Shown: positions 27,418 through 38,004 of the stretch, piece by piece
How the letters are laid out: every line of letters begins with the position of its first letter
Numbering within the stretch: position 1 is the first letter of the stretch
Assembly (NCBI GenBank): GCA_031269095.1
Contig: JAIRWI010000002.1
Span: 1 to 64,000 of the forward strand
Length of the DNA: 64,000 nt
Reading direction: 5' to 3'
Origin: Holosporales bacterium
GTDB taxonomy: Bacteria > Pseudomonadota > Alphaproteobacteria > RUG11792
Position numbers and translations under genes: made by a program
The notes under the pieces: generated by a model
Databases searched by the model: none
What the model saw: only the letters and a program-made list of their open reading frames with translations
What the model was told of the DNA's origin: nothing

Positions 27418-27517
27418 TATGCCAGTTGACTTTAGTTAAGAAAGATACAAAAACCCCCTGTAACTCTTGGAATAACTATAGTTTAAAAAATTAACATCAT
27501 CAACTAACTTGAGTATA
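27418..27517 (-). repeat. Dispersed repeat, subtype B, reverse orientation
   Basis: It reads TATGCCAGTTGACTTTAGTT at the left and CATCAACTAACTTGAGTATA at the right, the inverted ends of the family, with CAAAAACCCCCTGTAACTC and AACTATAGTTTAAAAAATTA between. It is more diverged than the other copies. Confidence 0.65.
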
Positions 27518-27545
27518 ACTGCTGTCATTTTTGTAAAAGTTGCAA

Positions 27546-27610
27546 AGAAAAAAACACTCCTCCCCGCCATACAACAATGAAGAGAGGCGGGGAAGCGGTA
27601 GTGGAGTGTT
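27546..27610 (-). terminator. Rho-independent terminator of the 27625 gene
   Basis: On the minus strand AACACTCC...GGAGTGTT (8 bp) encloses a second stem of CCCCGCC/GGCGGGG (7 bp), followed by a run of seven T. It lies 15 bases past the stop codon of the secreted protein gene at 27625. Confidence 0.75.
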
Positions 27611-27624
27611 GCTTTGAGAATTAT

Positions 27625-28353
27625 CTATTTCCATTCAGAAATATGCTCTGGTGATTTATAACCTACTTTCTCCCAAGATGGTTGCGAAAAATATCCCCAT
27701 AAAGTTTCCCGGATTTCATTGACGAGGTTACGGATCATCTTATCGTTTAATTCGGCGTTATAATAAGTAATTAAATTTCCGTACTCAGTGATGACACCAC
27801 TAGGAATGCTATCTATTGCTTGTTTTGTTAATACTATATCCCCTTTTAGCTCTTTACTGTACTTGAGGACTTTTCCTTCAATTATTTCGTCTATTTTTTG
27901 ATTTGCTTCTCGCTGGAGCTCTTTGTCAGATAGACTCTCAGGGACCACTTCATTCATTATTTCCCCTAAAACATAAGGCCTAAGTGTCTCAGTCTCCGGG
28001 ATTGTTCGCCCCTGTGCTTTTGCCAAACCTTTGATTAGTGGGGACACGGAAGCCCTTGCACTGAGAAGCGGACCGTAGTTTACCAATTTGGTAAGGGATA
28101 ATAAGCCTTCTACAGAAAGGTCTTTTGGCGCTTCACTGATTCGCATATATTGGGTTCCTGTTTCGATCACCTTATTTCCGCCTATGAAATCAGGATGGAT
28201 TACTGCATTTGTAGTACGATCAATGATTTGTATATTATCGATCCTAACACTTTCCTCCCCCATAGCGGCCTTGCCTGTACCTGTCAAGTTTAGTACCAAC
28301 ATAACTGCGCTGGCCATTGAGAGATATTTAAATACTTTATAAGAGTTTTTCAT
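27625..28353 (-). CDS. Unrecognised secreted protein (242 residues)
   Basis: I do not recognise this product. It has a Sec signal peptide (MKNSYKVFKYLSMASAVMLV then LNLTGTGKAA, cleavage near AMG). The mature part is mostly helical and acidic, without cysteines or repeats; the middle resembles a folded domain (GLLSLTKLVNYGPLLSARAS). Strong evidence that it is real comes from an AAAGGAGGAG ribosome-binding site before the ATG and its own G-C-rich terminator. It stands alone between rppH and nuoD on the same strand. Confidence 0.8.
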   Translation of the reverse strand: MKNSYKVFKYLSMASAVMLVLNLTGTGKAAMGEESVRIDNIQIIDRTTNAVIHPDFIGGNKVIETGTQYMRISEAPKDLSVEGLLSLTKLVNYGPLLSARASVSPLIKGLAKAQGRTIPETETLRPYVLGEIMNEVVPESLSDKELQREANQKIDEIIEGKVLKYSKELKGDIVLTKQAIDSIPSGVITEYGNLITYYNAELNDKMIRNLVNEIRETLWGYFSQPSWEKVGYKSPEHISEWK

Positions 28354-28592
28354 AACTCCTCCTTTAATTTATTAAAACAACATCGATCTTTATTATCGCA
28401 GACTTTTTGTTTATTGTCTACATATTATTAAATAATATACCATAAAATATACTTGATTACAAAAAACTCAATAATTCTAGGAGAAACAGCTTGGAAAATT
28501 ACTCGTTTAATCAACTGGCACGAGTATATAAGAGAATATCGTAAACCTTCGAATTCTCTTTATGGGAAGAAGTCTTTTTTTATAAATTCTTT

Positions 28593-29765
28593 TTATCTAT
28601 CGCAATCCCCCATTATAAAATCTAATGAGCCCAAAATTGCTGTTAAATCAGAAATATTACTCCCTTTCAGCAATGTTCCCTGAAGTAATTGAACGTTAGC
28701 AAAACTAGGAGATCTAATATGCAACCTGTAAGGTTTTTTCTGCTCTTCCTCTGTCGCTATAAATATTCCAATTTCCCCTCTAGGATTTTCTACTGATCTA
28801 TAAATTTTAGTCCTACGAGGCAGTTCTATGCCATTTTTATAGAAATATAAATATATCGCTTCTTTCACTGGATGGTCTAAAACCTTTTTACCTAAAATAT
28901 CACTATAATGAAACTTACCCCCAGGTAATTTTTCTATACATTGTTTTATGATAGAAATGCTTTGGTCTATTTCAAGAAATCTAATCAAAATTCTGGAATA
29001 GCAATCCCCCTCTTCCAAAGTCAAGACATCTAAATTTACATACTGGTATGCAGCATATGGGCAATCTTTGCGTAAATCCCGACAAACTCCAGATGCCCTT
29101 GCGTTTGGACCAGTTAAACAATATTGCTTTGCCATATTTTTTGATATAACTCCGATCCCCTTTGTTCTTTCTTGAAATATTCTGCTATCCAAAACCATAA
29201 TCTTAATCGCTTCCGTATACCATCCGATTCCCTCTATGAATTTCGCTATCCGATCTATTATTTTACTGGTAATATCGGAAATCACCCCACCTGGGATATA
29301 ATACGAAAGATGCATCCTTCTTCCTGTCAAAGTATCGAAAATGTTCAAAATTTTTTCACGTTCTTCAAAACTATATAAGAATGGGGTTAACATTCCAACG
29401 TCATGGGTAGCACTTCCTATGGCAACCATATGACTAGCAATACGAGTTAATTCATCAAAAATCGTTCGTATATACAAAGCACGTTGTGGAACCTGTAAAT
29501 CTAAAGCAGCTTCAAGGCTGAGAACATATGCATGCTCACTATGGAGAGGAGCAAGGTAATCTAATCTATCTAAAAAAGGAATAATAGACAACCACTTTTT
29601 GCTCTCAAGTATTTTTTCAACTCCTCTATGGAGATAACCAATATCTGGAACACACGATATAATTGTTTCTCCGGACATTTTCAAAATCAATCTCAAGACT
29701 CCGTGTGTCGATGGGTGATGTGGTCCGAAATTGAGAATATACTCTTGAGTTGTGTCTATTCCCAT
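28593..29765 (-). CDS. nuoD: NADH-quinone oxidoreductase subunit D (complex I 49-kDa)
   Basis: The 390-residue product begins with the subunit signature LNFGPHHPSTHGVLRLILKM and continues with DIGYLHRGVEKI, SEHAYVLSLE and a C-terminus ending DLTAILGSLDFIMGDCDR, matching full-length NuoD. It lies in the peripheral arm of complex I and lines the quinone pocket; the His and Asp of the GPHHPSTHG loop and of the C-terminal region are retained. It is isolated: neither nuoC nor nuoE flanks it, unlike the standard nuo operon. Confidence 0.96.
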   Translation of the reverse strand: MGIDTTQEYILNFGPHHPSTHGVLRLILKMSGETIISCVPDIGYLHRGVEKILESKKWLSIIPFLDRLDYLAPLHSEHAYVLSLEAALDLQVPQRALYIRTIFDELTRIASHMVAIGSATHDVGMLTPFLYSFEEREKILNIFDTLTGRRMHLSYYIPGGVISDITSKIIDRIAKFIEGIGWYTEAIKIMVLDSRIFQERTKGIGVISKNMAKQYCLTGPNARASGVCRDLRKDCPYAAYQYVNLDVLTLEEGDCYSRILIRFLEIDQSISIIKQCIEKLPGGKFHYSDILGKKVLDHPVKEAIYLYFYKNGIELPRRTKIYRSVENPRGEIGIFIATEEEQKKPYRLHIRSPSFANVQLLQGTLLKGSNISDLTAILGSLDFIMGDCDR

Positions 29766-29944
29766 TAGTTCTCAATAATTCATGTGAATCAATGAATGGA
29801 TTTTAGCATCCAACCCACTTTTAGTCCAAGGCTAAGAAATTTATTTCAGCAAATAATTCCAAATCCGATATTTCTCGCTAAAAAATACTAATTAAAATAT
29901 ATTTCCCCTTCTAAAAAAAATAAGGAATATAAATCAAAAAAATC

Positions 29945-29973
29945 TTGCCTGTATTAAAGATAAATGTTAATCT
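29945..29973 (+). promoter_or_regulatory. Candidate promoter of dnaK
   Basis: TTGCCT (29945-29950), exactly 17 bases, then TAATCT (29968-29973), about 54 bases before the ATG. It resembles a vegetative promoter; I do not see a convincing heat-shock sigma32 -10. Confidence 0.5.
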
Positions 29974-30026
29974 GTTAGCAGAGTAATGTTAAGAGTGCTA
30001 GAACTTTTAAAATAAGGAGAAGAGTT

Positions 30027-31955
30027 ATGTCAAAAGTTATAGGAATAGATCTTGGAACTACAAATTCATGCGTTGCAATTATGGATGGTGCCTCTGGTAA
30101 GGTTATAGAAAACTTGGAAGGAGCGCGTACAACCCCATCAATCGTTGCATTTCTAGAAAACGGAGAAAGATTAGTTGGGCAGCCTGCAAAACGCCAAGCT
30201 GTGACCAATTACAAAAATACATTATTTGCAATAAAAAGGCTCATAGGAAGAAAATTCGATGATCCAATGACCAAAAGGGATGTAGAACTCGTTCCATATA
30301 AAATAGTGAATTCAGGAAGTGGCGGAGATGCATGGGTTAACGCCTGTGGGAAGGATTATAGCCCAAGCCAGATAAGCGCTTTTATTCTTATAAAGATGAA
30401 AGAAATTGCCGAAACACACCTTGGAGAAAAAGTAACTCAAGCTGTAATTACCGTCCCCGCATATTTTAACGATTCTCAAAGACAAGCTACAAAAGATGCA
30501 GGCAAAATTGCCGGTCTTGAAGTCCTTCGTATTATAAACGAACCAACTGCGGCAGCTCTTGCTTATGGTATGGATAAAAAAAATACTGGATCCATAGTCG
30601 TATATGATCTTGGAGGTGGAACATTCGACGTGTCCATACTCGAAATAGGAGATGGTGTTTTTGAAGTAAAATCAACAAACGGAGATACATTCCTTGGAGG
30701 AGAAGACTTTGATGCCCGAATTATCGACTATATTGCTTCAGAATTCCAAAAAGAATCTGGAATAGATATAAAAAAAGATAATATGGCATTGCAGCGCCTC
30801 AAAGAGGCTGCAGAAAAAGCAAAAATAGAGCTTTCTTCATTACAACAAACCGATATAAATCTACCGTTTATAACGGCTGATTCAAGTGGTCCAAAACACC
30901 TTAATGTAAAATTAACTAGATCAAAATTTGAATCTTTGGTTAATGACTTAATTGAAAGAACAATATTACCATGTAAAACTGCCCTCAAAGATGCAGGCCT
31001 TTCCGCAAATGACATAAGTGAGGTAATACTTGTTGGCGGCATGACCCGTATGCCAAAAGTTATCGAAAAGGTTAAAGAATTTTTTGGAAAGGAACCAAAT
31101 AGAGGAGTTAACCCAGATGAGGTAGTCGCTCTTGGAGCAGCTATTCAAGGAGGGGTTCTTCGAGGAGATGTTAAAGATGTTCTCTTGTTAGATGTTACCC
31201 CACTTTCCCTTGGAATTGAAACCCTTGGAGGTATTTTTACAAGACTTATCGAAAAAAACACCACAATTCCCACCAAAAAAAGCCAGGTTTTTTCAACCGC
31301 TGAGAATAACCAAACAGCAGTTACAATCAGAGTCTTCCAAGGGGAACGTGAAATAGCTGTGCAAAATAAATTGCTCGGTCAATTTGACCTGCTGGGGATC
31401 CCCCCAGCTCCTCGTGGTATGCCGCAAATAGAGGTTACATTTGATATAGATGCAAATGGTATCGTAAATGTCTCTGCAAAAGATAAAGCCACAAATAAAG
31501 AACAACAAATTAGAATCCAGTCTTCCGGAGGTTTATCAGACGAAGAAATAAAGAAAATGCTGAAAGATGCAGAAGAACATGCTGCTGAGGACATAAAACG
31601 CAAAGAATTGATTGAGATAAAAAATCAGGCTGAATCCCTTATAAATTCAACAGAGAAGGCTCTTAAAGACTATGGCGATAAAATCCCAGTTGAAGATAAA
31701 ACCAAAATAGAAACTGATATGGAAACCTTAAAAACGGCTATGTCTGGAGATGACACTAATAAAGAAGATATACAGGCAAAAATAAACAATCTTCTGGAAT
31801 CATCTCAAAAAATTGGTGAAATGATGTATAAAGATATGCAATCTAACAACTCACAAAATGATACTAGTAGCGCTGGAGAAACACCAGAAACTCCTACATC
31901 TTCGAACGAAGAAGGGGAAACAGTTGAGGGGGAATATAAAGACTTGAATAAATAA
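30027..31955 (+). CDS. dnaK: Molecular chaperone DnaK (Hsp70)
   Basis: The 642-residue product is full length. The ATPase domain has [16 protein letters not shown], the signature [15 protein letters not shown] near 195, and [19 protein letters not shown] near 335. The substrate-binding domain ([14 protein letters not shown] onward) is followed by a helical lid and an acidic, Glu/Ser-rich tail ending [22 protein letters not shown] ribosome-binding site supports the start. dnaJ, its usual partner, does not follow; a terminator and a dispersed repeat do. Confidence 0.98.
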   Translation: MSKVIGIDLGTTNSCVAIMDGASGKVIENLEGARTTPSIVAFLENGERLVGQPAKRQAVTNYKNTLFAIKRLIGRKFDDPMTKRDVELVPYKIVNSGSGGDAWVNACGKDYSPSQISAFILIKMKEIAETHLGEKVTQAVITVPAYFNDSQRQATKDAGKIAGLEVLRIINEPTAAALAYGMDKKNTGSIVVYDLGGGTFDVSILEIGDGVFEVKSTNGDTFLGGEDFDARIIDYIASEFQKESGIDIKKDNMALQRLKEAAEKAKIELSSLQQTDINLPFITADSSGPKHLNVKLTRSKFESLVNDLIERTILPCKTALKDAGLSANDISEVILVGGMTRMPKVIEKVKEFFGKEPNRGVNPDEVVALGAAIQGGVLRGDVKDVLLLDVTPLSLGIETLGGIFTRLIEKNTTIPTKKSQVFSTAENNQTAVTIRVFQGEREIAVQNKLLGQFDLLGIPPAPRGMPQIEVTFDIDANGIVNVSAKDKATNKEQQIRIQSSGGLSDEEIKKMLKDAEEHAAEDIKRKELIEIKNQAESLINSTEKALKDYGDKIPVEDKTKIETDMETLKTAMSGDDTNKEDIQAKINNLLESSQKIGEMMYKDMQSNNSQNDTSSAGETPETPTSSNEEGETVEGEYKDLNK

Positions 31956-31969
31956 CTGATCGTAATGTA

Positions 31970-32000
31970 AGTGGGGTTAAAACCCCACTACTTGTTTTTT
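31970..32000 (+). terminator. Rho-independent terminator of dnaK
   Basis: AGTGGGGT and ACCCCACT (8 bp, TTAAAA between and partly paired) are followed within a few bases by TTGTTTTTTTTC. It begins 15 bases after the dnaK stop. Confidence 0.85.
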
Positions 32001-32092
32001 TTCTACTTACACCAACTTATAATAGGTTGGTTTTTTTATTATATTCCTTTAGAAAATTGTAAGAATTTCTACGTTTTTGTTTGCCTGCGAGT

Positions 32093-32198
32093 TATACTCA
32101 TTCTAGTTAGCGAAAAGATAATTTTTCAAAACCTACCCCAAGAATTGCTGATGTTTTAGGTATATTTGTCAATATCAATTTTAAATAGAATAACTATA
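32093..32198 (+). repeat. Dispersed repeat, subtype A, full copy
   Basis: It starts TATACTCATTCTAGTTAGC, has the core AAAACCTACCCCAAGAATTG then CTGATGTTTTAGGTATA, and ends ATAGAATAACTATA. It lies between convergent dnaK and brnQ. Confidence 0.75.
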
Positions 32199-32234
32199 AT
32201 CCATCTCTAATTTTATCGGTTAACAAAAATAATT

Positions 32235-33344
32235 TTAGTTATACATCTTTTTTACAAAAAAATACACTATACGCAAAATAACAAACAGTATAAGGGCAGG
32301 ATAAACTGCTTCAAGAATAACCCCAAGGATTTTGCATATCTGGTCGAATCCCAAAAGAGACATCACAAATGTTATTCCCCCCGTGGCCAGTAAGACAGCG
32401 TTTCTGCTTAGGTATTTTTTATTTAATATATCTACGTGGACGAAATCTGTAAAAACCGAGGTTAATCCAATATTGGTAGCAAGACAACATACAGCTATAA
32501 TAATTGCTACAAAAAGCGATGCTCCGGCTCCCATCGAAATAAAAGCAATTTTGGTAAAAAGTGATTCGTTAGGAATTCCAATAAGTTCCCCTGAATATTG
32601 AGCTCCTATTACTATAAGTCCAGCGTATGCTATGCTGAGTGCGATTGCACCAATCAAACAGGAAACAGCTGACAATTTTAAAAACGAAATTCTATTTGTA
32701 TCTTGTGGCAAAGATTTTTTCAAATAAGCGTAAACAGCAGAACCCATTATGAAGGAAGCCAAAAGATCCATGGTTTGAAAACCCGATTTTAAACTTCCAT
32801 AAAAAGCCCCAAATAACGCCGTTCCAGTGGTTGGAATTTTAGAAAATGACATCCCAAAGTACATTGCCCCCACTGTAACTGTCGCAATTCCGCCAAATTT
32901 GAGTGGAGTAAATATAGCTCCGATAATTTGCACAACTTTCCCAGGGTTCCAAGCAATTACCGTCATAAGAACACAATATGTCAGATTAAATAACGTTTCA
33001 CTGAGTTCAGGGTAAACAACATGAAGCCCTCCAAAAGACACATTAACTCCTCTTCCCATAACTCCAAAAGGTCCAGCCATAGCCATGAGTAAAATCATTA
33101 ACAAAAAACCAATATTCTTTCCAAGAGGAGAAAGATATTTTTTATGATCTCCTTCAAATAAAAATGCTCCAAAGTATCCAAAAATCGGGATAATAACTGC
33201 TGTTAATAGCCATCCAACGATGCTAATCAAATAATGATCCGAAAAAGTCTTCCCCACAATTAGAGGGAAAACGACGTTCCCAGAACCGAAAAGCATAGAG
33301 AAGATAGCGAACCCAGCAATTATTACTTTCGACTTATTGGCCAT
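32235..33344 (-). CDS. brnQ: Branched-chain amino acid transporter, BrnQ/LIVCS family
   Basis: The 369-residue membrane protein begins SKVIIAGFAIFSMLFGSGNV then VFPLIVG, the BrnQ signature, and has about ten to twelve hydrophobic segments. MAGPFGVMGRGVNVSFGG and NPGKVVQIIGAIFTPLK are also typical. Members import Leu, Ile and Val with Na+ or H+. It is shorter than the usual 430 or so residues, mainly in the loops. Import of branched-chain amino acids suits a cell living on host nutrients. Exact substrate is inferred. Confidence 0.92.
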   Translation of the reverse strand: MANKSKVIIAGFAIFSMLFGSGNVVFPLIVGKTFSDHYLISIVGWLLTAVIIPIFGYFGAFLFEGDHKKYLSPLGKNIGFLLMILLMAMAGPFGVMGRGVNVSFGGLHVVYPELSETLFNLTYCVLMTVIAWNPGKVVQIIGAIFTPLKFGGIATVTVGAMYFGMSFSKIPTTGTALFGAFYGSLKSGFQTMDLLASFIMGSAVYAYLKKSLPQDTNRISFLKLSAVSCLIGAIALSIAYAGLIVIGAQYSGELIGIPNESLFTKIAFISMGAGASLFVAIIIAVCCLATNIGLTSVFTDFVHVDILNKKYLSRNAVLLATGGITFVMSLLGFDQICKILGVILEAVYPALILFVILRIVYFFVKKMYN

Positions 33345-33570
33345 AACAATATAAAATAAAAACCATGCAGCCCAGATTCTATCAGGTATTTAAGGATATG
33401 ACAATACGTTAGATATGGTGTGTAGATACGCCGATTGACATTGGTCTAAAAAAAAAACCAAAATTCTAACAACTTTACAAGAAATAGCTCCTAAAAATCA
33501 CCAATTTGCTAATTAGAATAAGTATAAATAACGTATTTATATTCGCTTTATAAGATTTTTATTTAAAAAA
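33345..33570. other. Gene-free stretch between brnQ and the tandem-repeat protein
   Basis: AT-rich; no gene, tRNA or repeat copy recognised. It would hold the brnQ promoter region, but no clean -35/-10 pair was found. Confidence 0.4.
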
Positions 33571-33607
33571 AATATATTGATAACTGTTATAAAGTTATCA
33601 ATATATT
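33571..33607 (-). terminator. Terminator hairpin of the tandem-repeat secreted protein
   Basis: AATATATTGATAACT, a 7-base loop and AGTTATCAATATATT form a perfect 15-bp stem, followed on the minus strand by eight T. It lies 69 bases beyond the stop of the 33676 gene, and also 227 bases before brnQ. Confidence 0.7.
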
Positions 33608-33675
33608 CTTAACCTTTACTACCTCTTTTTTGTCTTACTTTTTCTTTAATTTAGTATATAACCAAACGTTGCCCC

Positions 33676-34794
33676 TTAAGATAATAGGTTTGGAAGTGGA
33701 AGAAAAGGAATATTTTTTTTATTTTCATAGTAGTACATAGATCTCATTTTTACATTTTGAGGCAAAACAAGAAATGCATTTTTTTTCTCTTCTCCTTCAG
33801 GTAAAGAGTTAATTTCTTGAATTTTTTTGTTTACTTTTTCACACCACTTATAATAATTTGTTTTAGAAGAATCAAATCCTTTTAAAGTAGATAGATCTAA
33901 CGGTTCTGTAACCACTTGAGAAAAAGTATTACGATTATATATAGAACTAGAATATAGAAGACTTGGTATAGTCGATGTTTCTATATCTGCATCAAAAGTA
34001 TCACTAAAACATAAAATAGGAGGAATTGTTTCTGCCTCTATACAGTAGAATATAGCATGTTTTTTCTCTTCTTCTGTTGGTAAATTAAGAATTGCAGATA
34101 TTTTTTCTTCTTCTGTTGGTAAATCATTGATTTTTCGAAATCTCTCGTTTGTTTGTTTACACCGTTCACGAACATCTACTGAAGGAGAGGCTAATAGTTC
34201 TGTATCAGGACAAAAGAGAGAAGTATCGTCTATATTACTAAAAAGTAGGAAAGGAGGAATCATTCCTATATTTCTATAATAGAATTCAGCATGTTTTTTT
34301 TCTTCCGGTGGTAAATCAAGAATTGCAAATATTTTTTCGTCTTTTGTTGGTAAATCATTGATTTTTCGAAATCTCTCGTTTGCTTGTTTACACCGTTCAC
34401 GAACATCTACTGAAGGAGGGGCTAATAGTTTTGTATCAGGACGAAAGAGAGAATTATCGTCTGTATCACTAAAAGGTAGGAAAGGAGGAATCATTCCTGT
34501 CTTTATATAATGGAATTCAGCATGTTTTTTTTCTTCCGGTGGTAAATCAAGAATTGCAGATATTTTTTCTTCTTCTGTTGGTAAATCATTGATTTTTTGA
34601 ATTCTTTTTTCTGCTTCCAATATACTATAAATAATACTATCCTCCCTAATACTCTCTGAGTTTCTGGAAAGCTCTGCACTGGATGTTGGTATCTCCTCTC
34701 TCTCACCTCTTGGGTCAAGAATTTCTGCACTAATAGAATTATTTGTACCAAGAAAACCTAGTATAATTAAGACTTTATACGTGAGTTTGTTCAT
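33676..34794 (-). CDS. Secreted protein with four tandem internal repeats
   Basis: The 372-residue product has a Sec signal peptide (MNKLTYKVLIILGFLGTNN, cleavage after ISA). Three units of about 80 residues each contain [R/Q]KINDLPTEEEKISAIL, then LPPEEKKHAEFYY and IPPFLPFSD; a fourth, diverged unit follows (IQEINSLPEGEEKKNAFLVL). Between units 1 and 2 lies SVDVRERCKQANERFRK, repeated with a few changes between 2 and 3. The repeat is near-identical in DNA with a 240-bp period. I know no family with this unit. Its signal peptide is paralogous to that of the gene at 1-72. Extracellular or host-directed function is a guess. Confidence 0.8.
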   Translation of the reverse strand: MNKLTYKVLIILGFLGTNNSISAEILDPRGEREEIPTSSAELSRNSESIREDSIIYSILEAEKRIQKINDLPTEEEKISAILDLPPEEKKHAEFHYIKTGMIPPFLPFSDTDDNSLFRPDTKLLAPPSVDVRERCKQANERFRKINDLPTKDEKIFAILDLPPEEKKHAEFYYRNIGMIPPFLLFSNIDDTSLFCPDTELLASPSVDVRERCKQTNERFRKINDLPTEEEKISAILNLPTEEEKKHAIFYCIEAETIPPILCFSDTFDADIETSTIPSLLYSSSIYNRNTFSQVVTEPLDLSTLKGFDSSKTNYYKWCEKVNKKIQEINSLPEGEEKKNAFLVLPQNVKMRSMYYYENKKNIPFLPLPNLLS

Positions 34795-34891
34795 AAGAGT
34801 TACGCCTCAATAAAATACTTACATTAATATAATACATATTTCAAAAGTAAAATACAATCTAAAAATTAAAAAAATAATATTTATGAGTATA

Positions 34892-37888
34892 TTACTTAGG
34901 TAATGTTAAAAACTTAGTTATTTTCAATATATCTTCCACCCTTTTATTATGAGTTTTCCACTGTTTGGTAATAGCTATTTTATGATCATCGAGTCGCAAT
35001 TTTACGGTATCTTTGTTATTATCCAAAAGTGATATTAGTTTTTTTGGATCTTCATATTGATTATTAGCAAAGGAAATGCTAAATCCATTTTTCCCAACAT
35101 CAATTCTGTCTATATTAGCTCTAATACAATTAAGCTTTATTCTAATAACATTAAACAAATTAGATAATTCTTCGGGAATATTTCCAAATCTATCTATAAA
35201 TTCAAATTCTAGATTTTCTACGTCTGCATACGATTTTAAATCTCCTATTTTTCTATACATGCTTATTCGAAGATTGTTTTCAGATATATAACTTTCCGGT
35301 ATTAAAATTGGGACGCCGATACTAATTTGTGGGGATATCTGGTCGCTATCTTTCATAGAAATTGCTCGTTCAAGCATATTTTGATATAGTTCAATTCCTA
35401 CTTCTCGAATATACCCGGATTGCTCATCTCCAGCTATATTTCCCGCCCCTCTGATTTCAAGGTCATGGGCGGATAAACTGAATCCAGAGCCGAGTTCTTC
35501 CAATTTTTCTATAAGTTCCAATCTTTTTTGGGCTAATGGGGTGATTTTTTCAGGAATACACATATACGCATATCCTTGGGTTTCGGAATTCCGGCCCACT
35601 CTACCTCGCAACTGATATAACTGGGCTAGACCAAACATATCAGCCCTTTCAATTATTATTAAATTTGCATTTTGAATATCTATTCCAGAATCTATTATGT
35701 TAGTTGAGACAAGAATATCGATTTTGCCATCACAAAATTTCGCTATAGTTTGTTCTATATCTATACTCTTTCCATGGGCTATCTTTATGTTAGTTCCAGT
35801 TGGCGCTAGTTTCGTTATGTTTTTATAAATTTTTTCTAAAAACTCGATACGAGGAGAAACAACAAAAACCTGCCCATTTCTATCAAGCTCATTTGTAATA
35901 GCTTTTTTAATAATATCATCACCTAAATTTGTAATATATGTTTTAACACTCAGCCTATCCGGCGGAGGAGAGGCAATAATGCTAAGATCTCTAATTCCGG
36001 AAATTGCCATCTGAAGAGTACGAGGGATTGGGGTCGCTGTTATAGTAAATACGTGGATGTCATCTTTTATAGATTTTATAAATTCCTTTTGTCTAACTCC
36101 GAAGTGCTGCTCTTCATCTATAATAAGCATCCCTAGGTTTTTAAAATGAATTTTTTTTGAAAAAATCGCATGGGTAGCTATAATAATCCCAACTTCACCA
36201 TTTTTTATTTTTTCTATATTATTTTTTAACTCTCTAGCGTCTAAAAATCTAGATATTTTGCATATTTCTATGCCAAATCCCTCAAATCTTTTTATAAAAT
36301 TTTTGTAGTGTTGTTCGACTAAAATTGTTGTTGGAGCTATAATAACAACCTGTTTTTTGTTAGAAGCAACCAAATATGCAGCCCTGATTGCAATTTCTGT
36401 TTTTCCAAATCCCACATCTCCACAAATTAACCTATCTGCTGGGACTGTATCGGTTAGGTCATTTATAACATCGGTTATTGCAGAAATTTGATCATCTGTT
36501 TCCATATATGGAAATTTTTTACAGAATTCTTCATATTCTTCTTCAAAAATTACAATAGGTTCAATTTTTTGAAGTTTCCTTCTTGCTGCTATTTTCAACA
36601 GATCTTCCGCGATTATTAGTAGTTTTTTATAAATTTTCTCCTTACTTTTCGCCCAAGCAGTTCCTCCCAGCCTATCGCATTCGATATCGATGTTCTCATT
36701 TTCTATTCCATATTTTGATACTAAATCTATATTTTCAACGGGGACGAATAATTTATCATTATTTTTGTAGGTTAAACTTAGAAAATCATGGGGAAATCCA
36801 TCAATATCGATGTTGGTAATCCCATTAAAAATAGCAATCCCATGATTTTTATGGACTACATAACTTCCAACTTCCATTCCGGAATAATTTTTAAAAATGT
36901 TCTTTTTAATAGATTTTTTATACGAATTTCGAAGAATATATCCAAAAAGTTCTTTTTCAGTGTAAATTGCAGTGTTTTCTCTAATAAAACCATAAGAGAG
37001 AGGAGTGCTTAGGATTGGAAACTCTTGTCGTCCTCGTTGTTGTCTAATTATTTCGGAAATAATACGTTTTGCTCCACAAGAAGAAACTGAAATTATATTT
37101 TTTTCGTGTTTTTTAGTATCGGATATAAATTCTTCTAATCCCGTGTCAATTCTAATATTTCCACTAAAGTTATTTTGAATGGCATAGTTTTCCTGATTAC
37201 TGCGAAATGGCTGGGTTTTTACAATTTCAAACTCTTTTGTAATATCATTTTCCATAACTCCGAAATCATAAATAAAAACAGTATTTTGAGGATCTAAATA
37301 GTCCATAAAAGTAAAATTACTAAGGATTTCTTTAGCTTTCGTTATTGTTATCTTATCTATGTTTTCTTTTACAGAAATCTGAGTTTTAACATCAAAAGGT
37401 TTGATAAACTCTATTGTATCCCCCAAAAATTCAATACGATACGGCACTTTGCTGAGCATTGGAAATATATCAAATATCCCCCCTCTAACAGAAAATTGGC
37501 CTCTAGTTTCACTGATTTCTGTTCGTACATAGCCGAATTCAAACAATTTTCTCTGCAAGAGGGCCATAGATATTGTTTTATGTAAGATAATCTGGAATGT
37601 TTCTAAGAAATATTCAATAGGAGATGTCTTTTGTTCAATAGCTGGAAACGTTGTGAAAATTATATGTTTTCCAATAGTTAGAGATTGGTATAAAGCAGCA
37701 ACACGAGATAGTCGTTTCCCCTCTTGGAGAATTATAAAATTCTCTTGAAATTTACTGAAATATAAAAGATTTTTTGCCGAAGATGTGACAAAAACAATGT
37801 TTTTATCGCTGCTTTTATGAAATTCTCGTAAATAAAAAGGGATCCATTCAAATTGGAGCCCTCCCACTACTTTAGTACAATTTTTCAT
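34892..37888 (-). CDS. mfd: Transcription-repair coupling factor Mfd
   Basis: The 998-residue product has the Mfd order: N-terminal UvrB-like part ([20 protein letters not shown]), RNA-polymerase interaction domain ([16 protein letters not shown] ... [14 protein letters not shown] near 340-400), and superfamily 2 helicase motifs [15 protein letters not shown] near 490, [14 protein letters not shown] near 590, [12 protein letters not shown] and [18 protein letters not shown]. The TRG-like C-terminal domain is present. Mfd displaces stalled RNA polymerase and recruits excision repair. E. coli Mfd is 1148 residues; the shortfall is in the N-terminal UvrB-homology and following linker domains, so UvrA recruitment may be altered. 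Confidence 0.96.
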   Translation of the reverse strand: MKNCTKVVGGLQFEWIPFYLREFHKSSDKNIVFVTSSAKNLLYFSKFQENFIILQEGKRLSRVAALYQSLTIGKHIIFTTFPAIEQKTSPIEYFLETFQIILHKTISMALLQRKLFEFGYVRTEISETRGQFSVRGGIFDIFPMLSKVPYRIEFLGDTIEFIKPFDVKTQISVKENIDKITITKAKEILSNFTFMDYLDPQNTVFIYDFGVMENDITKEFEIVKTQPFRSNQENYAIQNNFSGNIRIDTGLEEFISDTKKHEKNIISVSSCGAKRIISEIIRQQRGRQEFPILSTPLSYGFIRENTAIYTEKELFGYILRNSYKKSIKKNIFKNYSGMEVGSYVVHKNHGIAIFNGITNIDIDGFPHDFLSLTYKNNDKLFVPVENIDLVSKYGIENENIDIECDRLGGTAWAKSKEKIYKKLLIIAEDLLKIAARRKLQKIEPIVIFEEEYEEFCKKFPYMETDDQISAITDVINDLTDTVPADRLICGDVGFGKTEIAIRAAYLVASNKKQVVIIAPTTILVEQHYKNFIKRFEGFGIEICKISRFLDARELKNNIEKIKNGEVGIIIATHAIFSKKIHFKNLGMLIIDEEQHFGVRQKEFIKSIKDDIHVFTITATPIPRTLQMAISGIRDLSIIASPPPDRLSVKTYITNLGDDIIKKAITNELDRNGQVFVVSPRIEFLEKIYKNITKLAPTGTNIKIAHGKSIDIEQTIAKFCDGKIDILVSTNIIDSGIDIQNANLIIIERADMFGLAQLYQLRGRVGRNSETQGYAYMCIPEKITPLAQKRLELIEKLEELGSGFSLSAHDLEIRGAGNIAGDEQSGYIREVGIELYQNMLERAISMKDSDQISPQISIGVPILIPESYISENNLRISMYRKIGDLKSYADVENLEFEFIDRFGNIPEELSNLFNVIRIKLNCIRANIDRIDVGKNGFSISFANNQYEDPKKLISLLDNNKDTVKLRLDDHKIAITKQWKTHNKRVEDILKITKFLTLPK

Positions 37889-38004
37889 CAGTTATTTTAA
37901 ACCAAAACTATAAATAACAGACATTCGATATGTGTACGTTGCTGAAAAATGTGAAGCAATACACAGCAAATACATCTAGACGGGAAGAAATTAATTCCAC
38001 AAAA

